64,000 nucleotides of DNA from Sutcliffiella horikoshii DSM 8719 (lineage in GTDB: Bacteria; Bacillota; Bacilli; Bacillales; Bacillaceae_I): assembly GCA_001648575.1 (NCBI GenBank), contig LQXN01000066.1:248001-312000 (forward strand), read 5' to 3'. The position numbers and the translations under genes were made by a program. Below the pieces are notes generated by a model. That model saw only the letters and a program-made list of their open reading frames with translations. It ran no database searches and was not told the DNA's origin. Of the stretch, positions 55,627 to 64,000 are shown one piece after another; the stretch's first letter is position 1; each line of letters starts with the position of its first letter.

Positions 55627-56499
55627 ATGTCAATGATAGCAATGTCCATTCCGCCCTTTCCAACTTTCATCAGGGGAGGGGATTATACATTTCATAAAGG
55701 AGAACGCCACTTCTCCCGGGTCTTTACCGTCTTTGATTTGCTGTATGTAAAAAAAGGGACTTTATTTATGCAAGAGGGCAAGAAAAAATATGATGTAAGG
55801 GAAGGACAATATGTCATTTTGGTCCCCGGAGAAAGGCATGAAGGATATGCGGATTGCGTGGAACAGACCGATTACTACTGGCTCCACTTTGTCATTCCTG
55901 GAAATGTGTATCAAATGGTGGAAGATAAAGAACTTGATTGGTCTTTTGTGTATAAAAAAGAACCAACGTTTACAGAGGCTGGACACTATCAATTTCACTT
56001 GCCTCAGTTTGGTGAGGTGAACCGCAGGGAGATTGTCGAGCAGCAGTTAGAAACTCTGTTAAGTATCAGAGATGGAAATACGCATGTGCCGGACGATTAT
56101 TTGCGGCAGCAGATTCAATTCTCTGAATTTGTCATTCAGCTCCAAAAAGAGGCTTTTTCCATCCCGAGCGCAACGGAAAAGGTTTGTGAAAGTGCGATGA
56201 AATACATACAAGAGAATTATAAAAAACAGGTAAATATGAGTGTGCTGAAAGAGGAGTTGAATTATCATCCGGATTATCTGACTCGTTGTATGCAGAAAAC
56301 GATAGGGATCAGTCCCATTCAATATTTGACTCATTACCGACTGAACCAGGCAAAAAGGCTGCTGGCTGAAACTGAGTTTAAGGTCTCTGCCATTTCACGC
56401 GAGGTAGGGATTGAGGATGTTACTTATTTTTCGAAGTTGTTCAAAAAGTTGGAGGGAACAACGCCGATGGAATATAGGAGACTGGTGCATAGGAAGTAA
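55627..56499 (+). CDS. AraC-family transcriptional regulator
   Basis: 290 residues. N-terminal cupin-like sensor domain (GTLFMQEGKKKYDVREGQYV; DYYWLHFVIPG) and C-terminal double HTH of AraC type (NMSVLKEELNYHPDYLTRCM; VSAISREVGIEDVTYFSKLFKKLEGTTPMEYRR). Family members sense sugars or similar ligands. Targets are unknown; the neighbouring MATE gene and the maltodextrin genes are candidates. Confidence 0.9.
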   Translation: MSMIAMSIPPFPTFIRGGDYTFHKGERHFSRVFTVFDLLYVKKGTLFMQEGKKKYDVREGQYVILVPGERHEGYADCVEQTDYYWLHFVIPGNVYQMVEDKELDWSFVYKKEPTFTEAGHYQFHLPQFGEVNRREIVEQQLETLLSIRDGNTHVPDDYLRQQIQFSEFVIQLQKEAFSIPSATEKVCESAMKYIQENYKKQVNMSVLKEELNYHPDYLTRCMQKTIGISPIQYLTHYRLNQAKRLLAETEFKVSAISREVGIEDVTYFSKLFKKLEGTTPMEYRRLVHRK

Positions 56500-56524
56500 T
56501 ATTTGACTGAGCTCCTAAAAAAAT

Positions 56525-56557
56525 GAAATGCCCGCTAAATGTGTCAGCGGGCATTTC
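56525..56557 (+). terminator. Terminator of the AraC-type gene, abutting repeat copy D
   Basis: 12-base perfect stem GAAATGCCCGCT / AGCGGGCATTTC with a 9-base loop; its last base is the first base of the repeat. No second copy is seen on the far side. Confidence 0.85.
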
Positions 56558-56727
56558 AAACTGTTGACAAACTATGAATTAGCTAGGTTATTTGTTGGAA
56601 CAGTTGATCTCCGTTACAGGCGCTTCGCTTTCCTGCGGGCGGTCCGTAAGCCTCCTCGGCTATGCCTGCGGGGTCTTACATGTCCCTTCCTCCCGCGGGA
56701 GTCTGCGCGCCTTCCACTCCAATCAAC
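56557..56727 (+). repeat. Dispersed repeat, copy D (truncated at the right end)
   Basis: Begins CAAACTGTTGACAAAC and follows the family to the ATCAAC that closes the core, then loses the last ~39 bases, including the TTTGTC...CTG end, and the flanking duplicate. Confidence 0.85.
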
Positions 56728-57110
56728 AAAGTGGATCCATTCACAAAAGAAGTTGAAAAACCTTTCTGCCAAAGAGATGGAAATAACCGTTAACCTCACT
56801 TATTTCAGTCTTTTTAGCTGTGGATTGGAGCAAATGGCGAAGACTCCTTGGAAATGCGAGAATTTTCTGCGTGCTGTATCGCTGCCGCAGCCTTCCTTGT
56901 CCTGCGGGGGAGTAGCGGCAATCTGAGCCCCCCAAGCGTTGTGAGGAGGCTTAAGGTCGCCCCGCGGAAAGCGAGCTATTTGCGGAAAGGAACAGCGGCG
57001 TATAACTAACCATGAAGTTTTAAAGGACCGGGGGGTTATTGCCCGGTTGTTCTTATTAGGCTCTTTCAACGAAGATAATTACTATTTATAAGAACTACAG
57101 TAATCGAAAA
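56728..57110. other. Intergenic region with a diverged relative of the repeat
   Basis: Between 56818 and 57008 lie segments like the repeat core in the opposite direction to copy D: GGAGCAAATGGCGAAGACTCC-like left part and GAGGAGGCTTAAGG, CCCGCGGAAAGCGAG, TATTTGCGGAAAGG on the right. Ends and pairing are too degenerate to set borders. A weak hairpin at 57027-57047 (ACCGGG/CCCGGT) may end the GH13 gene. I see no gene. Confidence 0.55.
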
Positions 57111-59084
<1,974 letters not shown>

Positions 59085-59161
59085 TCAAGGGTTACATTCA
59101 ATCATATTATAAGGTTGTTTATAAAATCGATTCCTAAATTAAAATTTTTGAAAAAAACTGG

Positions 59162-59189
59162 TTGTCAATTGGGCGAATACATGTATAAT
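59162..59189 (+). promoter_or_regulatory. Sigma-A promoter of malEFG
   Basis: TTGTCA, 16 bp, TATAAT, 122 bases upstream of malE. Operators follow in the leader. Confidence 0.8.
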
Positions 59190-59204
59190 AAAAAGTGAAA
59201 GTTG

Positions 59205-59270
59205 TGCAATCGTTTTCATTAAAAATGTAAGCGCTACATGATTTCGCTTTCATTTATGCAATCGTTTGTG
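59205..59270 (+). promoter_or_regulatory. Two MalR-type operators and a cre in the malE leader
   Basis: TGCAATCGTTTTCA (59205-59218) and TGCAATCGTTTGTG (59257-59270) share their left half with the palindrome at 58897. Between them TGTAAGCGCTACAT (59226-59239) matches 13 of 14 cre positions. Downstream of the promoter, so repression by a LacI-family regulator and by CcpA is expected. The regulator gene is not in the window. Confidence 0.65.
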
Positions 59271-59310
59271 CTCTTAGTAGAAAGATTATTCAAATGACGG
59301 AGGGGTCAAA

Positions 59311-60600
59311 ATGAAAAAGTTTTTTGCAATGCTAATGATTGCTGTACTGACATTAGGCGTTCTTGCAGCTTGTGGTCCACAACGAGGAACTGACAATGCC
59401 GGTGGCAACAGTGGAGATGAAGGCGAAGGCACTACAACAGAAGGTGTAGACAAGCCGGAAAGCCTAAAAGTATGGGTAAATGATGACGAAAACCAAAAAG
59501 AAGCTTTGGATCAAATCTTTAAAGCTTATGAAGAAGAAACTGGAATTAAAGTAGAAGCTTCCGGTATGGATATGTTAACACAAATTGAAGCATTAGCTCT
59601 TGATGCTCCAGCTGGTAAAGGTCCAGATCTTTTCTTCCAACCACATGATCGTATTGGAGATATCGTTCTTCGTGGACTTGCAGATCCTGTCGATTTAGGT
59701 GAAGATGTGAACCTATATAGTGAAACAGCAATTAACGCTGTAACTGTAGACGGAGAAGTTTATGGTGTACCACAGGTTCTTGAAACTTATGGAATGTTTT
59801 ATAACAAAGATTTAGTTACTCCTGAAGAAATTTCAACAATGGAAGGCCTTATGAAAGTGGCTGAAGAGCAAACAGATGCTGGCCAAGATAAGTTTGGCTT
59901 CTTGATGGAAGCAACAAACTTCTATTTCATCTATCCTTTCTTCGCTGGTAACGGTGGTTATGTTTTCAATAACGATGGTTCTGGTTTCGATGCGTCTGAT
60001 ATCGGTCTTGCTAACGAAGGTGCTGTTCAAGGTGGAGAACTAGTTCAATCTTGGTTTGACAATGGATACATCCCTAAAGAAATCAACGGAGACATCATGA
60101 GTGGCTTGTTCACTGATGGTAAAGTTGCGACAGTACTTACAGGTCCTTGGAACATTGCAACTTATAGAGAGGCTCTTGGAGACAAATTAGGTACTGCGAC
60201 ATTACCTACACTTGAAAATGGAGATGTTCCAAAATCATTTGTCGGTGTTAAAACTTGGTTGATGAGCTCTTATTCTGAAAATCAAGAATGGGCAATTGAT
60301 TTAATGAAATTCATCACAAAATATGAGAATGCAATGAAGTACTATGAAATTGCTGGTGAAATGCCTGCACTTCAAGAAGCGTTAGATAGCGACGAAATCG
60401 CTAACGATGAGCTCATCGGTGCATTCGCTGAGCAAACTCAATATGGTGAGCCAATGCCAAACATTCCACAAATGCAACAAGTTTGGGATCCAATGGGTAG
60501 CGCGCTTCAATTCATCGCTAACGGAGACGATGTTGGTGAAGTTTTAGAAGAAGCTGTTCAACAAATCGAAGATAATATTGCAGCGAGTGGAGCTCAATAA
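59311..60600 (+). CDS. malE: Maltodextrin-binding lipoprotein MalE/MdxE
   Basis: 429 residues. Lipobox LAAC (Cys21), acidic Gly/Glu linker, then a type-1 extracellular solute-binding fold (SLKVWVNDDENQKEALDQIF; GKGPDLFFQPHDRIGD; VATVLTGPWNIATYR), characteristic of maltose/maltodextrin binding proteins. Delivers oligosaccharide to MalFG. Codon use looks more biased than in its neighbours, as expected for a highly expressed gene. Confidence 0.94.
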   Translation: MKKFFAMLMIAVLTLGVLAACGPQRGTDNAGGNSGDEGEGTTTEGVDKPESLKVWVNDDENQKEALDQIFKAYEEETGIKVEASGMDMLTQIEALALDAPAGKGPDLFFQPHDRIGDIVLRGLADPVDLGEDVNLYSETAINAVTVDGEVYGVPQVLETYGMFYNKDLVTPEEISTMEGLMKVAEEQTDAGQDKFGFLMEATNFYFIYPFFAGNGGYVFNNDGSGFDASDIGLANEGAVQGGELVQSWFDNGYIPKEINGDIMSGLFTDGKVATVLTGPWNIATYREALGDKLGTATLPTLENGDVPKSFVGVKTWLMSSYSENQEWAIDLMKFITKYENAMKYYEIAGEMPALQEALDSDEIANDELIGAFAEQTQYGEPMPNIPQMQQVWDPMGSALQFIANGDDVGEVLEEAVQQIEDNIAASGAQ

Positions 60601-60619
60601 TTATTACCGATTGAACCTG

Positions 60620-60654
60620 GTGGGTAGACTAAGCTTCCATGCTAGTCTATCCAC
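60620..60654 (+). other. Stem-loop between malE and malF
   Basis: GTGG-G-TAGACTA pairs with TAGTCTA-T-CCAC. No T run follows, so it is probably an mRNA-stabilising or processing hairpin that keeps malE message in excess, not a full terminator. Confidence 0.6.
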
Positions 60655-60681
60655 TATATTTCTTTAAGAGGAGGATCTGCT

Positions 60682-61974
60682 ATGTCCAGCACTGCAACTG
60701 ATAAAATGCGCTCCCACAATCCAACATTAGCGATGATCCTTTCCATAGCTTTTGCTGGGTTAGGTCAACTCTATAACCGCAGGTATGCGAAGGGTATTAC
60801 ATTCATAATCATTGAAGCCGCATTTTTAATTACGTTCTTTGAGTTTCTTAACATTGGTTATTGGGGACTATTCACACTTGGTGAAATTCCACGTGTTGAC
60901 CACTCCATCTTCTTACTTATACAAGGACTAATTTCTGTTATTATCACTGTGTTTGCAGTGGCCTTATACTACCTCAACGTTGTGGATGCAAGAAATAATG
61001 CAATCGACATGAAATTGGGAAAACAAAAGCCTACTGTAAAAGAAGCTTTTAAAAACTTTTACGATACTGGTTTTCCTTATTTAATGGTAATCCCAGGATT
61101 GATTTTACTTTTATTTGTTGTCGTTCTTCCATTAATGTTCATGGTTTCCTTGGCTTTTACCGATTACAACTTATATAACACGCCGCCAAGAGCATTATTA
61201 AACTGGGTAGGATTCGAGAACTTTACAAGTCTGGTATCGATTCCACTTTGGAAATCTACTTTCGTAAGTGTATTTGCTTGGACAATTGTTTGGACCGTCT
61301 GTGCAACTACAGGACAAATTGCCTTAGGATTATTTTTAGCATTGCTAGTTAATGACCCCCGTATAAAATATAAACGCTTTATCCGTACAATCCTGATTTT
61401 ACCTTGGGCAGTTCCTGCATTCGTTACCATCTTGATTTTTGCAGCGATGTTCAATGATCGTTTCGGTGCTATCAACCGTGACATTCTAAGTACGATCGGT
61501 GTAGCACTGCCATGGTTAACCGATCCTTTCTATACGAAGATAGCGATCATCATGATTCAAACTTGGCTCGGATTCCCATTTGTTTTTGCGCTATTCACTG
61601 GAGTGCTGCAAAGTATTTCAAAAGATTGGTATGAAGCAGCAGATGTCGATGGTGGAACTCGTTTCCAAAAATTCCGTTTCATCACGATGCCTCACCTTTT
61701 ATATGCAACTGCTCCATTACTAATCATGCAGTATGCAGGAAACTTTAATAACTTTAACATCATTTATCTGTTCAACCAGGGTGGTCCCGCAGTTCGTGGA
61801 CAGAATGCCGGTGGGTCTGACATCCTGATTTCATGGGTTTATAAATTGACGTTCGATACGAGTAACTACAACATGGCTGCAGCAATATCCATCATACTCG
61901 GACTAATTGTAGCAGGATTTGCCTTCTTCCAGTTCCGTCGTACTCGTTCGTTTAAAGAGGAGGGTAATATTTAA
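60682..61974 (+). CDS. malF: Maltodextrin ABC transporter permease MalF/MdxF
   Basis: 430 residues. N-terminal hydrophobic extension (NPTLAMILSIAFAGLGQLYNRRYAKG) then the MalF core with the EAA loop YEAADVDGGTRFQKFRFITMP. ATG after AGAGGAGG; overlaps malG by one base. Confidence 0.94.
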   Translation: MSSTATDKMRSHNPTLAMILSIAFAGLGQLYNRRYAKGITFIIIEAAFLITFFEFLNIGYWGLFTLGEIPRVDHSIFLLIQGLISVIITVFAVALYYLNVVDARNNAIDMKLGKQKPTVKEAFKNFYDTGFPYLMVIPGLILLLFVVVLPLMFMVSLAFTDYNLYNTPPRALLNWVGFENFTSLVSIPLWKSTFVSVFAWTIVWTVCATTGQIALGLFLALLVNDPRIKYKRFIRTILILPWAVPAFVTILIFAAMFNDRFGAINRDILSTIGVALPWLTDPFYTKIAIIMIQTWLGFPFVFALFTGVLQSISKDWYEAADVDGGTRFQKFRFITMPHLLYATAPLLIMQYAGNFNNFNIIYLFNQGGPAVRGQNAGGSDILISWVYKLTFDTSNYNMAAAISIILGLIVAGFAFFQFRRTRSFKEEGNI

Positions 61975-62816
61975 TGAACACTAAAACAAAATCCAAGATC
62001 GAAGTTTCATTGATCTATTTATTCTTAGGCTTCATGTTCATCATTATTGCCTATCCGCTTTTATGGACTATCGGTTTATCTCTCAACCCGGGAACAAGTC
62101 TTTATTCTGCATCAATGATTCCGGAGAACTGGTCGCTTGTTCATTATAAATGGCTGTTCACAAGTCCACAGAGTGATTACTTGACGTGGTATAAGAATAG
62201 TATCATGGTTGCAGTAGCAAACTCATTTTTCTCTGTTTTCATTACCGCGATAGTTGCTTATGCATTTTCTCGCTACCGTTTTATAGGTCGGACATACGGG
62301 CTATATGCCTTCCTTCTATTACAAATGTTCCCTGCATTGATGGCGATGGTTGCTATCTATATCATGCTGAACATGGTCGGTTTATTGGATTCATTAGTAG
62401 GTTTGACAATTGTGTATATCGGTGGTCAGATTCCATTTAATGCATGGCTTGTAAAAGGTTATTTCGATACGATTCCTAAAGAATTGGATGAAGCAGCCCG
62501 AATGGACGGAGCGGGACACTTCGGAGTATTTTTCAAAATCATGCTTCCTTTAGCAAAGCCAATTCTAGCGGTAGTTGCACTGTTTAACTTCATGGCACCA
62601 TTTACAGATTTCATCCTGCCGAGGATTGTCTTGAGAAGTCCGGAGAATTTCACTTTAGCACTAGGACTATTCAATTTTATCAATGATCAGTTCGCTAACA
62701 ACTTCACTCGCTTTGCGGCAGGTTCCATCCTGATAGCCATTCCGATTGCATTGATGTTCCTGTTCTTGCAGCGTTATTTGATTGCAGGACTAACTGCAGG
62801 TGGAACAAAGGGATAA
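61974..62816 (+). CDS. malG: Maltodextrin ABC transporter permease MalG/MdxG
   Basis: 280 residues, six helices, EAA loop DEAARMDGAGHFGVFFKIMLP. Forms the channel with MalF. No ATPase gene is in the operon, so the transporter probably uses a shared MsmX-type ATPase encoded elsewhere. Confidence 0.94.
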   Translation: MNTKTKSKIEVSLIYLFLGFMFIIIAYPLLWTIGLSLNPGTSLYSASMIPENWSLVHYKWLFTSPQSDYLTWYKNSIMVAVANSFFSVFITAIVAYAFSRYRFIGRTYGLYAFLLLQMFPALMAMVAIYIMLNMVGLLDSLVGLTIVYIGGQIPFNAWLVKGYFDTIPKELDEAARMDGAGHFGVFFKIMLPLAKPILAVVALFNFMAPFTDFILPRIVLRSPENFTLALGLFNFINDQFANNFTRFAAGSILIAIPIALMFLFLQRYLIAGLTAGGTKG

Positions 62817-62904
62817 TAATAGTATATAATCGTTTATGGAAAGCAAGGGTTCATTGAACAAAAGCTAGACTACTAAAACGATTTAAGGGAGGGAAGCGGA
62901 ATTG

Positions 62905-64000
62905 ATGAAAAGAGTGATGGGGCTCATTATCGTTCCGTTTCTTCTTTTTTCTGCATGGTTTGTTCCACCCGTTCAACCTGTTAACGCTGAAAAAGAAGAA
63001 CACGCATGGCAAGATGAGATAATTTATTTTATAATGATTGACCGATTCAATAATGGAGATACTTCGAATGACTTTGAGGTGGATCGAAATGATCCAAAGG
63101 CTTATCACGGAGGGGATTTCCGTGGAATAATCGAGAAATTGGATTACTTGAAAGATATGGGATTCACCGCCCTGTGGCTGACTCCTATTGTTCAGAATGA
63201 GGAAAAAGGATACCATGGCTATTGGACAGAGGACTTTTATAAAACAGAAGAACATTTTGGCACATTAGAGGAATTTAAAGAATTGGTACAAGAAGCACAT
63301 AAAAGAGACATGAAAATCATCGTGGACCTCGTAGTCAATCATACAGGTTACCAGCATGCCTGGCTGAATGAAGAGGATAAAGAAGATTGGTTCCATCCAG
63401 ATGAACCAATCCGCAATTGGGATGACCAAGAGCAAGTAGAAAACGGCTGGATCTACGGTCTGCCAGATTTAAATCAGGATAATCCTGAGGCAAGGGAATA
63501 TCTTTTGGATATGGCCAAATGGTGGATTGAAGAAACCGATATCGATGGGTACAGACTTGATACCGTCAAACATGTTCCTAAAGATTTCTGGGAAGAGTTT
63601 TCCAGGGAAGTCAAGTCAGTAAAAGAGGACTTTTTCTTGATCGGGGAAGTCTGGCATGATAATCCAGAGTATGTTGCAGGCTACCAGGAAACGGGTATCG
63701 ACTCGTTTGTTGATTTCCCGACATACAACGAATTAACTCGTGTATTTTCTGGACCTGATGAATCATTGGGAAGGTTGGATACTTTGTTTCAACACAACCA
63801 AAATCTTTATGACAACCCATATGTCCTCGGAACATTCCTGGACAATCACGATGTGGAACGCTTCACAAGAGCTGCCATCAAAAAGAGACAGCATCCACCG
63901 ACGAGGCTGAAGCTGGCTCTTGCTTATATGTATACTGCACCTGGAATTCCTATTGTGTATTACGGTACAGAGATTGCTTTGGATGGTGGGGAAGATCCTG
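62905..64000 (+). CDS. Secreted GH13 alpha-amylase (3' truncated by window end)
   Basis: 365 codons visible. ATG at 62905 (or TTG 62902) after GGGAGG. Sec signal peptide MKRVMGLIIVPFLLFSAWFV, cleavage near VNAEKEE. GH13 motifs: DLVVNHTG, DGYRLDTVKH (Asp219), LIGEVWHD (Glu248), LDNHDVERF (Asp316). It lies 88 bases after malG and degrades starch outside the cell to feed the importer. Confidence 0.93.
   Translation, partial: MKRVMGLIIVPFLLFSAWFVPPVQPVNAEKEEHAWQDEIIYFIMIDRFNNGDTSNDFEVDRNDPKAYHGGDFRGIIEKLDYLKDMGFTALWLTPIVQNEEKGYHGYWTEDFYKTEEHFGTLEEFKELVQEAHKRDMKIIVDLVVNHTGYQHAWLNEEDKEDWFHPDEPIRNWDDQEQVENGWIYGLPDLNQDNPEAREYLLDMAKWWIEETDIDGYRLDTVKHVPKDFWEEFSREVKSVKEDFFLIGEVWHDNPEYVAGYQETGIDSFVDFPTYNELTRVFSGPDESLGRLDTLFQHNQNLYDNPYVLGTFLDNHDVERFTRAAIKKRQHPPTRLKLALAYMYTAPGIPIVYYGTEIALDGGEDP

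Overview
The window looks like a chromosomal segment of a spore-forming, low-to-moderate GC member of the Bacillaceae. The run addB-addA-sbcD-sbcC-HNH(yisB)-gerP operon-Spo0E-like(yisI)-yisK-yisL-yisN-asnO follows the Bacillus subtilis gene order as I remember it. A C30 carotenoid cluster, rather than yisP alone, follows asnO. A clade near the B. cohnii/Sutcliffiella group is possible, but I cannot fix the species from sequence alone.

Layout. 1-14149: the 3' part of a SARP-like (BTAD) regulator; a branched-chain-type ABC importer operon (LivK/G/F/H/M) that continues into a 58-residue protein, a KASIII-like enzyme, an alpha/beta hydrolase and an SDR; an RND exporter; and an acyl-CoA ligase. 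The importer operon and the ligase both carry an 11-bp-period direct repeat just upstream of a -10 box, the arrangement used by SARP regulators, so they may form one regulon. 14300-15370: a MifM-like regulatory nascent chain and the YidC2 insertase it probably controls, with the yidC2 Shine-Dalgarno locked in a hairpin. 15609-19076: a YwqH/YwqI/LXG polymorphic-toxin module whose toxin end is a glycine-zipper membrane domain, followed by two unrecognised genes. 19464-20606: MFS exporter. 20791-33129: AddAB and SbcCD DNA repair operon plus an HNH protein. 33283-35726: gerP spore-coat/germination operon on the minus strand, including a tiny gerPD and a second gerPF with its own candidate sigma-K promoter. 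36096-43360: DUF418 protein, Spo0E-like phosphatase, YisK, RocD, YisL, YisN, asparagine synthetase. 43858-51802: two convergent carotenoid operons (two CrtN-like enzymes and CrtM; CruF-like, acyltransferase, CrtQ and CrtP). 51946-53686: GlnK-AmtB with two GlnR/TnrA-type boxes and a cre. 54155-56499: MATE exporter and AraC-type regulator. 57111-64000: maltodextrin uptake and breakdown (GH13 neopullulanase, MalE/F/G, secreted alpha-amylase running off the window), with LacI-family-type operators and cre sites in the divergent control region.

The most unusual structure is a dispersed repeat. Three copies (19193-19402, 43450-43659, 53885-54094) are each exactly 210 bp, run from CAG to CTG, and sit between two direct copies of a terminator hairpin that differs from site to site (25 of 25 and 23 of 23 bases identical at two sites). 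The duplicated segment matches the hairpin end to end, as if a whole terminator palindrome were the target-site duplication. The core of the element shows compensatory base changes between copies, so its secondary structure appears to be selected. A fourth, truncated copy and a diverged relative lie at 56557-57008.
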